Numbered from the stretch's first letter, positions 10,445-21,265 are shown. The stretch: 64,000 nucleotides of DNA from Carex sylvatica (GCA_964058845.1 CAXKVR010000028.1:310001-374000), one strand, 5' to 3'. Program-made: numbers and translations. The notes: generated by a model from the sequence alone, not told the origin.

Positions 10445-12200
10445 ATGTCAGTGCTATTGATCAATGTGTATTATGGTGGTAACCTCCAAAGCACTTCAAC
10501 AGATGTTGGTTATGACATATGGGCTGCATTTACCTTTACCGTATCTGATTCTACCAGTTTTGCTATTATAAGACGGCAGATATACGTTAGACTTAAATTG
10601 CTTCCGAGTTGAGTCAAATTGACAATCAGAGTACGTATGAACACAGCACAACCCGGATCATACCATTTCAAACTATTTCGGATAGAAAATGAGGAAACTT
10701 GGGATGTCATTAAACAAACTGCGGCTCAAGTTGCTGGATTTAAGGTTATAGAATTGGTAGCTGAGGCGCATCATGGTAGAAACCAAATAGGGTATGACCC
10801 GTGTCCAAATAGTTTGCCTGGAGGTAGTAACACACTGTCGGTTCAGACCGACTTTCATCTTTAGTCGGGCAGTGTACCTGCACCCACCTACATACCTCCG
10901 GTTCAGGCCGGTGATGACCCTTGTGAGCAATCAGATCAAGACACAGAAACGGATACAAGTTCTTTTGATAATGATGATTCGGCTGAAGCATGGACGCAGA
11001 TATGGACGAAGCGGAGGCTGAAATGAACGCCCAAGAAATATTGAAGGATTGACACAAGTCGATCCCATTCCTCAATCGGGGAGATAGGCATCCATGTTCA
11101 TCATTCCACGATCAATTGCCAATGCCATACAAGGATTGTGCATTTCTGGAGAAACCCCCCCCCCCCCAGGTTAGATGAAAAATTTGCTGAGGGTCAAATG
11201 TTTGAATCAAAAGCCAAACTAAAATCAGAACTTTGTGATTTTCACCTAAAAAAAAAATACAGAGTTAGACGTGCTAAACAGCAACAAAACTAAGTATAGA
11301 GTTGCATGTAAATCTTCTAAATGCCAATAGAAATTGTATGCAAAGGTAGTACCAACATGTGCATGAACAATTTTGCACCAACCCGTTTGTCCACACATGT
11401 TTTGGAAGTGCTCAAAGGTTGAATAGTCATCAAATGACTGCCAGAGTAATTGCTAATATTATTAAACCGGCTTTGAAAGATGATATGGAGTTAAACATTA
11501 AAATGGTCAAACATCTGGTTAAAGTTAAATTTGGGACAATAGTGCCCTCGTATAACAAGTTATGGAGAGGTAGGGAACTTGCAATTGCGGACTTGTTTGG
11601 GAGCTGGGAGAAGTCTTACGAGCTGTTGCCATCAAAGCATCTAATCCAGGTACACAGTACCTACTAGAGGATGAACCATCAAGCAAGTTTAATATCAATA
11701 TTTTCAACCGGGTTGCATGGGCATTTAGGCCGTGCATTGAAGCATGGCCTCATCTTCGGCCCATTATCAGTGTTGATGCCGGGTTCTTATCCGGAAGATA
11801 CAAGGGTAAACTTTTTGTGGCTTGTGCTTACGATGTAGAGCAACAACTCTTGTCACTTGCATTTGTAATTTGTGAAAAAAAGTCTATAGAAAATTAGGGT
11901 TGGTTTATGAATTGGTTGCGTATCAATGTTGTCGGACCAGGAAAAATATGTGTTGTCTCGGACCAGCACCTTGGTATACGAGGGGTGTTAGAGGCTCCTA
12001 ATCTGGGATGGTGTGAGAAAAAAGGTGAAGCTGTCCACCGACTGTGTTCACAGCATATTTGTGAAAATATTTGAAAAAATACCTTCAAAAGTGGATCAAA
12101 AAGGTATTCAAGAAATATGTTGTCAAAAAAAAAATCTGGAGATTTGAAGAGGGGATGGATTTGATTAAGCAAATAGATGCAGCTGTACATTACTACATTA
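10445..12200 (+). pseudogene. Broken mudrA-type transposase of MULE 1
   Basis: An N-terminal piece starts at ATG 10445 (residues VYYGGNLQ, similar in place to VALYVGGKLQ of the second MULE at 53316). It is stopped at about 10610 and continues in other frames to about 11030. The piece at about 11360-11660 carries NKLWRGRELAIADLFGSW, a motif upstream of the MULE catalytic domain. The catalytic region follows in another frame from 11665 (RPIISVDAGFLSGRYKG, then VVSDQH), with a stop after KKSIEN at 11895. It ends near 12200 without a SWIM domain. Several frameshifts and stops make it non-functional. Confidence 0.85.
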
Positions 12201-12690
12201 TAAAATTTGGTGGGAATCTGTTAATTTGATAACTTCTCTATTGGATTTGAAAAAAACGAAATAATGAAAAAAAAAAAAAGAATAATGGAGGCAAGGAAGA
12301 GAAGAAGAGAGGGCTGCTGCGCGCAACTTAACCTAAACTTGCCTCCATCGATCCACAGGATCGGTGTGGAGATTTTTGGGGCTACACCGATCCACATGAT
12401 AGATGGAGAGTTATTTCGGTGTAACCATGTGTGTCGTGTGGCAGGGGAACAAATGAGCTTCACCGATCCGTAGGATCGATGTAGGATTTCTGTTTTTTGC
12501 TATTTTTCAAATTTCAGTCAGCTCAAGACTGTTTTCGGTAAAATATTTAAAACAAATTCTATTTTAAAAAAAAATCCTTTTAATATTCATGTACTTTAAA
12601 ATCTGAAGAATTATGTTCACCGAAACGAATTTGTTGGTGCTAAAATAACTCAAATTGAGAGTAGAACTAAGGATGTTTTTCGTTCGCCAA

Positions 12691-12975
12691 ATCTCTTTTC
12701 TAAATTCGACATATTTTTTTATAAACTTAACCCTAAAACATATCAAATTAATTCTAAAATATATCAAATTAAATTTAAATAACAAATACAAACTTTTGAT
12801 GAAATAGATCTACCTTAGAAGTAATTATGTGAAATCTCTTTTCTAAATTCGTCATATTTTTTTATAAACTTAACTCTAAAACATATCAAATTAATTCTAA
12901 AATATATCATATTAAATTTAAATAACAAATACAAACTTTTGATGAAATAGATTTACCTTAGAAGTAATTATGTCT
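12691..12975. repeat. 143-bp tandem duplication
   Basis: The unit beginning ATCTCTTTTCTAAATTCG occurs at 12691-12833 and again from 12834, about 97% alike by eye. No gene is involved. Confidence 0.85.
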
Positions 12976-13181
12976 TCACGTACAAGTAAATTTTTGAATT
13001 AATTTTGTAAGAGTTAACTAAATAAAAACTTAGTTTAAAAATAAATATAATAAAATTAATTTATAAATTTTCTAAACGACTCATAAATTTTTTAAATTAA
13101 TTTTAAATAGAATTAAATAAAAAATATTTAAGAAATAAATATAATAAAACTAATTTATAAACATTTAAAGCACTTACTCAT

Positions 13182-13470
13182 AAAGTATAAATCCTAGATC
13201 AAATTTCAACAATTTGAATTCATCATTTAAATCTAATTAAATAGATTTTAAGAGTTAAGTTTACCGGAACTTAAAAATAGTTACTCTCCATAATACAACA
13301 TTTGAAAAAAAAAAAAATTGGATCATAAAAAGTATAACCCGTTAGTAGATCAAATTTCAACATTTTGACTTCATCATTTAAAACTAATTAGATAGATTTT
13401 AAGAGTTAAGTCTACTAAAACTTAAAAATAGTTCTACTCCATAATCCAACATTTGAAAAAAAAAAAAATG
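13182..13470. repeat. 147-bp tandem duplication
   Basis: The unit starting AAAGTATAA, with AGATCAAATTTCAACA inside and ending in ACATTTGAAAAAAAA, occurs at 13182 and again at 13329. It is more diverged than the neighbouring 143-bp duplication. The DNA on both sides (12976-13180 and 13471-13868) is AT-rich with no gene seen. Confidence 0.75.
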
Positions 13471-13868
13471 GCTAAAATAGCCTGATATAAAAAAAATTAT
13501 TGGTACTTCAAAAATTCAGCAACATTCACTTCGAGAAAAGAATGTCTATGAATCAGTATAAATCTCATTGACAAGTTGTACCTTAAAAATATGTTCTTTC
13601 CAAGTCTCTAATTTCAAAATGATAAATTACTCGGTTGACATTTGGTTAAATGTGCACAACCAGGTCCATTTCTAAGCGACCCTGCCATCACAACACTACC
13701 ACATTTCAGCGTTGGCAGTCATGGGACGCATTTGGAGTGCCATAACATCACTTCAACTAATACTAATCTAAATAGCGAGCTCCTAACTACCTAATAACAC
13801 AATATTATTATTTAATCCAAAGTCGTTACTAAACAACGCTAAACCACCTCTAAACCCAAACACCCTGA

Positions 13869-14648
13869 TCAGACACGAATTGCGGCCGCCTCCACAGTGG
13901 CACCCGCAGAGGGCCCACCTGGCAGAGAGACAGTCTCTACACCCATGCCTCCATTGCTACTGCCTCTACCACCCCCTGGTGACATCTGATTCTTGTGATT
14001 GTGCATCCAGACCTTCATAACATGCCGATCAACACCGATCTCGAGGCAGAATCTATCGAGCGCACCGTCATCATGCCGCTGTATCCTCCATCCAAGCCTC
14101 TCTGCAAATTCCTTCATCCTCTCCTTTTGTTCTGGTGTAAACTTCGTTCTATATCTTGATTAATACAATGTACACCGAGTTAAATAAATATAAACACATC
14201 TAGAATCTATATGCATTAGATCAGGAACATTCTACAAAATCTACCTCTTTCTCCCTCCTGCTGAAGCCATGGCCTCATCAGCACGAGGAGGAGTCTCAGA
14301 TCCAGAGCGGCTCAGATCCAACTGCGCTGGTGGTGGTGGGACCATCTGAGGTGGCATGGGGTGGTACGTTAAAGGCAAAGGCGGAGGCGGTGGGAGATAG
14401 GCAATCGGCTGGAGGATAGGCCGTCTTGGCGTGGCAACACCGTCCCGACGGTGGAAACTCCGGTGACAACCACAGGCAGCGCACATGAGCGACTCCGGTG
14501 AACCGGTGGCGCCTCCAGCCATGAACTCGCCGCACCCATCAAAGGCTTGACCACCTCTTGCCGCCGCGTGGTTCTTCATGCACTCACCGTACTTTGCGCC
14601 GCCGCCTCTCTCCGACGAAAATCCGTACGGTATAACACTCATATCCAT
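13869..14648 (-). CDS. ZHD: Zinc-finger homeodomain (ZF-HD) transcription factor
   Basis: Two exons encode 229 residues: exon 1 is 14648-14245 and exon 2 is 14154-13869, with a 90-bp GT-AG intron (14244-14155). Residues 20-68 form the ZF-HD dimerisation finger ([10 protein letters not shown], with Cys23, His27, Cys39, Cys56, Cys59, Cys61, His62). A proline-rich linker follows (85-107). The homeodomain (about 133-192) starts [16 protein letters not shown] and ends with the recognition-helix motif [12 protein letters not shown]. The family forms nuclear dimers that bind ATTA-type sites in development and stress control. The ATG at 14648 was chosen because it begins MDMSVIPYG; the reading frame opens further upstream but only with a GTG. 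The join restores the homeodomain in frame (AG plus A gives Arg135), so the gene looks intact. An intron at this place is unusual for this family. Confidence 0.93.
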
Positions 14649-15090
14649 GGATCCTTTTCGGATCACTATCTCTTGTTTGATCGTTTCAGGCTAATACTAG
14701 GTAATAGTGCTTAGTAGCTAGCTTCTCGATTGCTATCGCTTTCTCGTATAGAATTTTGTCTAATTCGAGTATTTGGCTAGGGATAACCCGGGTATTTTGA
14801 GAAATTACTGCCCTTTTTGGCTGAAACGAGGCATGTAAACTTGAGGAATTACTTGTTATGATTGTCAAAATTAAATTTGTGGAGGGGTTGTTGAAAGAGA
14901 GGGAGGAAGGAACAAGATGGATTTATGGGGATGAGCCGATGAGGTGAGAATAATTGTAGAGTGGTCCTGAGAGCTTTCACGAATTATGCGTGATGTTTAA
15001 AGATATTATGTACCTCAATTAAATCTGAGAATTTGAAATTCATGGAGGTGGATATTGTATGAAGCACGAGGTTAAGTGGCACTGTGACCC
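14649..15090 (-). promoter_or_regulatory. ZHD leader and proximal promoter region
   Basis: This is upstream DNA for the minus-strand ZHD gene. It contains no other gene. A purine-rich patch lies at 14885-14915. No TATA box can be chosen with confidence. Confidence 0.35.
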
Positions 15091-15098
15091 GATTTAAG

Positions 15099-15277
15099 GA
15101 ATCCGCATCCTCTGAGATATCTCATATTTTGCGCAACTTTTTGGAAACTCCCAACCGTTCCAATATGTTCTCCGCGAATCTCAAAGCTCAAATAATACTG
15201 CCCCTATGTCATCCCCGAATAGGCACCGGACACGTTGGTCACGCAAAATATGAGACATCTCAGAGGATACGCACTCC
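15099..15277. mobile_element. hAT-type MITE family X in the ZHD promoter
   Basis: This 179-bp element has strong inverted ends: CATCCTCTGAGATATCTCAT on the left and the complement of ATGAGACATCTCAGAGGAT on the right, continuing into TTTTGCG. The 8-bp repeat GATTTAAG flanks it (15091-15098 and 15278-15285); the border is ambiguous by a base or two because GG follows. The interior matches the family X copy at 9465-9650. It lies about 450 bp upstream of the ZHD start. Confidence 0.85.
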
Positions 15278-15440
15278 GATTTAAGGCGGTGAGGCGAGGG
15301 ATTTTAATATTTTAAGTAAATCTGTTTTTATTTCAAATTAATATTGTTAACTTTGTAGGTCCCATAATTAGGTGAAAGGTACGGGAGAATAGTTTGGTAT
15401 GCCAGGTCTTTTCAAAATATATCTCGGTGCTGAGGAGAGT

Positions 15441-15560
15441 CACGTGAGGAAGTGCCACGTGGCAAGCGGAGGGAGATTGCCGGGCTGCTACAGGATTAAA
15501 GAGCTCGCCACGTGATGTGGTTGATTAGACCAAACGAAATGAGCAGTTAAGGTACGTGTC
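15441..15560. promoter_or_regulatory. Cluster of three G-boxes plus an ABRE-like site
   Basis: CACGTG occurs at 15441-15446, 15456-15461 and 15509-15514. The middle one lies in the perfect 12-bp palindrome TGCCACGTGGCA (15453-15464). ACGTGTC near 15555 is a further ABRE-type core. Such clusters recruit bZIP (ABF/GBF) and bHLH (PIF) factors. The cluster is about 0.8 kb upstream of ZHD on its promoter side; no other gene is seen close by. Confidence 0.6.
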
Positions 15561-16517
15561 GATTTATTATTGGTCAATACTTTATTTGCCCTTCCAGATT
15601 TGGAAAAAGAACATCTTCTCCGTTGTTAACAAAATCCGGACATGTCCCTTTTGTGACTGTCATGTTCGCTAATCGCAATAAAGGCAACAATAGGTATCAG
15701 TCCAGTCTTTAATTCGACAATTTCCTCTTTTGTTTTTATGATAATTGCATTTTATAATTTGGAGAAGAACCCCTTAATTTCATAAATTAGACAATATAAA
15801 TTACAACAAATTGTCTTATTGATAATACGGTATTTGATTTTCGTATTGTATAAAATGTTTAACTCTATTATAACTTGATTCTAATGTTCTAGCATTGCAC
15901 ATTTATATACAAAAAGATATACTTTTACTTCTTCTTTTTTGTTTACCCGTCTATTATTTATAATAGAACAAAATTTTCTATTTCGTTTTTCTAAATATTA
16001 TTGTCTATTGCATTAGTCTAAGCATTTATAATTAAAAAGGAAAAAATTTAAAAATAAATTAACCTGACTACTTTTACATTTGCCAAAAATAATTTTTACT
16101 TTAAAATACACCTAAATGTTATATACTTGTGGTGCATTTATAACCGGAATATATAACTTATAATTTAAAATACCTTATTTGAAATGTGATGTGTAGACTA
16201 GCACATTTACATTTAGAAACTTAATGTAAATCCCACATTAAATATCTTAAAATTAATACTAGTTTATATTTATCAGTTGTTAATGGAATATTAAGTTCGC
16301 GCTAATTTTACAATTTGATGCACGATCATGCTATCAGGTCAATAACATGTCTATAATTTTTTTCTATTCTCTATTTAATTTGAAAAAATATTAAAAATAT
16401 TAAATTAATCAATTACATCCCCTTCAACACAAAATAGATTTGGATGCAATGTTGAATCAGTGTTGTAAGAAACGGCTGTTTAGATCGATTAATCAGCCAA
16501 TTAATCATTGTGGTGAC
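15561..16517. other. AT-rich intergenic DNA
   Basis: I see no gene, RNA gene or clear repeat in this interval. Confidence 0.4.
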
Positions 16518-16530
16518 TAAATTGTCATAA

Positions 16531-16651
16531 GAGAAAGAAAAGATAGCACAATTAGCTAGAAAAATATCCTAAAGTTGTTGTACCTAAAGGTTGAGAGTTC
16601 AATTCTTCCTCATTGCTTCGCAGCCTCTATGAAGGCTTTCAAAAAAAAGAT
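16531..16651 (+). mobile_element. tRNA-derived SINE, copy 2
   Basis: This is a plus-strand copy of the SINE at 470-589. The A box is TAGCACAATTAG (16544-16555, one change from consensus) and the B box GTTCAATTCT (16597-16606, one change). Shared blocks are AGTTGTTGTACC between the boxes and GCAGCCTCT near the 3' end, followed by an A-run. The flanks TAAATTGTCATAA (16518-16530) and TAAATCATCATAA (16652-16664) are a decayed target duplication, so this copy is older. Confidence 0.82.
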
Positions 16652-16664
16652 TAAATCATCATAA

Positions 16665-17315
16665 ATTTTTTCAACTAATTGAACGATTATTTCTAATTAA
16701 TTATTTTACGGTATTTTGTCTATCCGATAAGTGCATATTATTATTTACAACACTGTTGAATTAGTCAAACTTTAGTTTCTTTGTTTTTTTCTTAAATCTG
16801 GACTTAGGCGTGCAAGTATTGACCGCTTGTGAAACTGCAATTCTCCAGTTTCACGATAAAAACAGGGGTCTGAGACTCTGAGCGCATTACGGACTTGACA
16901 GTGGTCCCCCCGGGTTAATTCGTTTTCATACAGTGACGTGAGCGGATGTTATCAATCCCTTGAAAAAAGGACCTGCATTTAATGCCCATACATACGTTAT
17001 TCTAACCTTGAACGGAATTAAATCGTAAATCAAAGGGCATCTATGCAATTTCTTTTCTCAGTAATGATTTTAAATATGAGACCGGTTAATTATTTTGGAA
17101 AAAATCAATCTTGTTAAATACAGTTTTAGTTTTATTCATGTATATAGGATCACTGCATATTACAATACGCAGTATATAATTATATATGTAAATTTTTATG
17201 TAGATTTATATATGTAAATTTTAAAATGAGAATTAAGATATATATTCATATACGTGTATTTTATACTACATGTATATGTAGTGTATAGAAAACTTCATTA
17301 AACATATATATATAT
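16665..17315. other. Intergenic DNA
   Basis: The interval includes a GC-richer patch (16800-16950) with a TGAAACTGCAATTCTCCAGTTTCA inverted pair. No gene is recognised. The right end is a (TA)n run beside the next MITE. Confidence 0.35.
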
Positions 17316-17324
17316 ATATAGTAT

Positions 17325-17710
17325 GAGAAGGATTAAAATGCACCATTGGTTATGTACTCAATCATACTCTATGTCTATATCTTCGTTTACAAAGTTCAAA
17401 CAGTCGATCCGAACCGTTTATCTTGTTCTACATATTAATATGTGCTTAGAGACCAAATTTTATATTTTTTTGGAATTTTTTTAGATAGGTACAAAATCAC
17501 TACATCTGGACCATTTAAAAACAGTGATTTTGTACCTATCTAAAAAAATAGTAAATTTTTAAAAAAAAATATAAAATTTGGTCTCTAAGCACATTTTAAT
17601 ATGTAGAACAAGATGAACGGTTTGGATCGACTGTTTGAACTTTGTAAACGAAGATAAAGACGTGAGGTATGATTGGAGTACAAAACCAATGATGCATTTT
17701 AACCCTACTC
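17325..17710. mobile_element. Foldback MITE family B (Mutator-type), full copy
   Basis: A 386-bp inverted repeat starts GAGAAGGATTAAAATGCACC and ends in the near complement. Flanking 9-mers ATATAGTAT (17316-17324) and ATATAGTAC (17711-17719) differ by one base. The arms contain the core GTGCTTAGAGACCAAATTTT shared with other MITEs here. A truncated copy is at 63125. Confidence 0.85.
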
Positions 17711-17722
17711 ATATAGTACATA

Positions 17723-18497
17723 GGTCATGTTTGATTGTGGACTAAAGTTAATGAGGCCTAACTTGGTTATTCCAACTTAGGCCGATCTAAATTATTCATG
17801 TTTGGTTGATATCTAAAGTTATACCTTGACTTAAATTATTCCTTGTTTGATAAGAATTTGATGGCTTAAGGCATGATTTGATATTACAAATTATTTTGTC
17901 CTACAAAATTTGTATTAACAATAATAAAACTATTCTTTATATATTTTTTTTCTTTTCATTTTGATTGAAAGAAATTGTACAAGAAAACGAGTTATGTATA
18001 AATTAATTATATATCTTAGAGAAGCACATTGTATTTAATGAATCTTATTTAATTAAAATTATGTGCACTAATTTATTTGTCAACAATGTGTTAGGTTGAT
18101 GAACAAATTTTTTATTATTTTGTAGTATAATTTAAAAAATATTTTATTTAATTATTTTTTAGATTGCATATTTTGTTGATTTAGAAAGTTGTGCCATTTA
18201 AAAAAATATTGATTCTATAATTGATAAAGTTATAAATTTTTTTATATGTAAATGAATTTTTTTTGCTTATTTTATATTTCTTAAAATGTGATTAAAAATA
18301 ATAAAAATAATAAAAAGTTAAGCCTCATACTCAATTAAAATTAAACCACTTAGAGAGGTGGTTTAGTTTAGCCCAATTTAGTCCGGCCTAAAGATCGGCT
18401 TGTTCCATCTTAGGCCGGCTCAATTAAACTATGTTTGATGGAATAAGTGAGGTCTAAAGCCCTTATTCCACTGTTTAGTCCACAAGCAAACATGACC
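17723..18497. mobile_element. Non-autonomous DNA element, 775 bp
   Basis: The terminal inverted repeats are GGTCATGTTTGATTGTGGAC and the complement of GTCCACAAGCAAACATGACC, one mismatch in 20 bp, continuing a few more bases. Inner motifs (AGGCCGGCC-like) repeat near both ends. The start resembles Harbinger/Tourist ends (compare 36672), but a TWA duplication is not seen. No coding capacity. Confidence 0.7.
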
Positions 18498-18655
18498 GCT
18501 TTTCATATGTAGTATTTATATTTATATGGAAGCCCAGCGCATGTTAGTATAATAAATAAATGCCCAGCAGCTGTGAAGATGACTAATAGGCCATAAATGC
18601 AGCTGCTTTAATTCGAAGTCCTTTGTAGCCACACCCAAATTAGTAATAAAATAAG

Positions 18656-19053
18656 GAGTCTGACTAGTATAATATCAGTGTCATTTCAGTCTATATAATA
18701 TAAACTCCAAAACCTATCGAATCGATTTCAAACGGTGAATTCAAACTATTCAAACCAATCAACTTTATTAGTTGTGCATTTATATGTAAAATATATAACT
18801 TTTTGAATTTATTTGGCATCAAGTCAAGCGGTCAAAGGTGTGAGTTTTAAAGTTAATTTTAATACATTTATTTTTTTAATATTTTTACAGCTTGATTTGA
18901 TACTAAAATAACTCAAAAATATAAAAAATTTGCATGTAAACATATCACTCGTAAAGTCAATTGGTTTGAACAGTTTGGATTAGTCGATTGAAGTCTATTC
19001 AATCAATTTTGAAGTTAGTGTCATGTAACGCTGATGTCATACTAGCCGGACTC
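18656..19053. mobile_element. Foldback MITE family A, copy 2 (Mutator-type)
   Basis: This 398-bp element is related along its length to the one at 756-1154 (GAGTCTGACTAGTATAATATC start, CTAGCCGGACTC end). A perfect 9-bp duplication, TAAAATAAG, flanks it (18647-18655 and 19054-19062). Two copies with different duplications show that the family moved. Confidence 0.88.
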
Positions 19054-19080
19054 TAAAATAAGATCAAAACTAGGGTGTGA

Positions 19081-19110
19081 TGTGCTCACCAAGAGGGGTT
19101 GGTGAGCACA
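19081..19110. repeat. Short perfect hairpin
   Basis: TGTGCTCACC and GGTGAGCACA form a perfect 10-bp stem with a 10-nt loop. It may be the end of a degraded MITE; the following sequence resembles MITE family A arms in style (GAATTCAAATCGTTCAAATC). Confidence 0.6.
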
Positions 19111-19229
19111 CCTCCAAAATGCTATCGAATTGACCTTGAACTATGAATTCAAATCGTTCAAATCTATGTACTTCGTGAGTGATGCATGTACATACAAAAT
19201 TTTGAAAGTTTTGTACTTCGTGGGTTATG

Positions 19230-21128
19230 TATCAATTCTTTTCTCGATTTCATCTCAATTTTGAGAATCTCCAGTTTTTGGGTTTTTTGGTACCAAATCC
19301 GAAATTTAGAAATGCGGTCGATTGATTAGGCTAAACCGACCAATTAGACTTGTAATCGGTAGGGTTACCTTTTGATCTTGAAATGCTAGCACATGTATTG
19401 GTTAAGTCGGATTTCGACCAAATTACGGTTTAACCAATCGGTAAATGAATTGTTACCAAATTGAGATGATATATGATTTAGAGGACCTAATCGCATAAGT
19501 GCTTGATGGTTAAGAAGTGTTAAGTAAGAAAACTAATAAAAAGAGCATACGAATTCGGTTAAGAAAAACAGGAAATGACTCGTGTCACCTAATCGAACCT
19601 TCCGACCTTTGAACCAAGTCTAAACCAAATGAACACGTATAATATAGGTGTAAGCTCGGTAGAGCCAGACTTTGCGGAGCAATTCGAGACGCCTGACCCG
19701 TAGCTTCGCTGTACGCTCGTCGTGATCAGGTGCGGGGTTCTTCGACTTGTTTGATGTTTTATTTTCATAGATTAGATTATTACTCGAATTGTCATGTTGA
19801 ATGTTTGATTTTGTTGCATAATTGTTGGGATCCATGTGATATATTTGATTTGCATATGCGTCCGGTTGCCAAATTGAATTGTTATTCTGTGATCTAATTT
19901 TTGATTGAAAGTTACCACAAACTGTCGATTGTGAAAATCATTGAGATTGAATTGGTAAAGTTGAGCCGTATAGCTGATTTTTATCCTGTGAATGAAATTT
20001 GCAAAGTTGAGCTGTATCAGCTGACTTTGATCCCAGGATCCTTCTGGCGCATTAGGTGAACGGCCCTCATGTTTTCCAGTACCGGTTGGAACGAGGGGTG
20101 GGTGACTATATACATATTTATATGTTGATTTTGATTGTGATTGTGATGGTGTTTGTGGGTGACATGTGTGTAACGTCTGTGGATCAGGAGTATTATTCTA
20201 CGTGATAGTATATTTGGAAGGTCAATTGAATATTGCGACATCTTGAGTTCCAAAATGAATTTTTGTGGTATGATTTCAAACTAGACCTTAGAAAATGGTT
20301 AAGCCAAAGCACTGCAGATATGTGTCAGATAAAGGGTCTAGACGGGTGGTACGTCTGTAGGTGTCAGTAACCCTACAGACGAAGGTCAGATAAAAAGGGT
20401 CCAGCTCGGTGGAATATCTGTAGGTGTCAGTAACCGTACAGACGAATGTCAGATAAAAAGGGTCCAGCTCGGTGGAACATCTGTAGGTGCTACCAGCCTT
20501 ATTAAAATGATTTAAGCCTATTATGTTCTCGTTCAAACTTCGATTTGAATATTCCATTAGTTGAATTTCATTTGATTATCTGTTATCAAGTATATGCATT
20601 CATATATATATATATATATATATATATGTATTGCGGTAGAACTGTGAAAGTGATTTCGTATGGGTTTTATTTTGTGAAAATAGAGTCTGATTGCAAGTCC
20701 AATAACCTGTTTGTGGCAATTTCGCACTGAGAATGAAATTCTCACCCCCACCCTTTGGGTACTTTTACAGGTTTCGGTGCGACTGGGACTCGGTCTGAGG
20801 AGGCACGCGAGTATTAGGCCCCCGGTATATGTCACCTTTACCATAGTCATTAGTTTTGTTGTTGACTAGAGATGTGTATAGTTATATGTACTGATTTTGT
20901 TGTATAGATCTCTATGTCATACCTGACGGTTGGTATCCGTAGGAGATACCTTTGATTGTTATACTTGTACCAGTCCCGTATACTGGGATTATTATATGTA
21001 TACATATGACATGTTTTATCTATTTTGTGGTGTATTTCTGAGTGAATGATGAAATGTCTTGTAAGTATATACGGAATTGTATACTTACGACGGGGGACTG
21101 TTGCAACCCATGGCTGCGAGGTGTGACA
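19230..21128 (+). mobile_element. 5'-truncated LTR, same broad type as the solo LTR at 40555
   Basis: The segment shares ordered blocks with the LTR at 40555-43203: CGAGACGCCTGA, TCAGGTGCGGGGTT, GTACCGGTTGG, CTGTAGGTGTCAGTAACC, GATTGCAAGTCCA, a CACTGAGAAT...TTCTCA block and CTATGTCAT. It ends in GAGGTGTGACA (21128), as that LTR ends in GGGTGTGACA. Its 5' end and any partner LTR are missing. It is probably a Ty3/gypsy relic. Confidence 0.65.
20324..20510 (+). repeat. 61-63-bp tandem repeat in the LTR, about three copies
   Basis: GTCAGATAAA recurs at 20324, 20385 and 20448, each time followed by GGGTCYAG, a TCTGTAGG and its hairpin partner CCTACAGA/CGTACAGA. The solo LTR at 40555 carries a single similar unit (42500-42600), so the array expanded in this copy. 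Confidence 0.8.
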
Positions 21129-21184
21129 AACATTCAATTTAAATTCTAAATTACTCTACAAAAATAAATCTAACATTCAATATT

Positions 21185-21265
21185 TCAATCTAGCAAAATT
21201 TAATCTAGCAAAATTTAATATAATAAAATTTAATCTAGCAAAATTTAATCTAACAAAATTTAATG
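21185..21265. repeat. Short tandem repeat, AATCTAGCAAAATTT-like units
   Basis: About five imperfect units of 15-20 bp built on ATCTAGCAAAATTTA follow the LTR end. No gene is involved. Confidence 0.75.

Larger units (their letters stand above)
9872..12576 (+). mobile_element. Degenerate Mutator-like element (MULE 1) with long inverted ends
   Basis: The 2705-bp element is flanked by a perfect 9-bp duplication, CTTTTAATA (9863-9871 and 12577-12585). The left end GAATTTTTTTTAAATAG and the right end (complement GATTTTTTTTTAAAATAG) begin inverted repeats of about 300 bp. These share GCCACACGACACACA, ATCGGTGTAGCC and TTGCGCGCAGCAGCCC. The right arm has about 80 extra bp (about 12443-12527). The interior carries a broken mudrA gene (10445-12200) that lacks the SWIM end, so the element is dead and internally deleted. 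Confidence 0.92.

Noticed and set aside
14241..14554. Alternative frames in ZHD exon 1
   Set aside because: They overlap the real exon, which shows ZF-HD motifs; GC-rich exons keep other frames open by chance.
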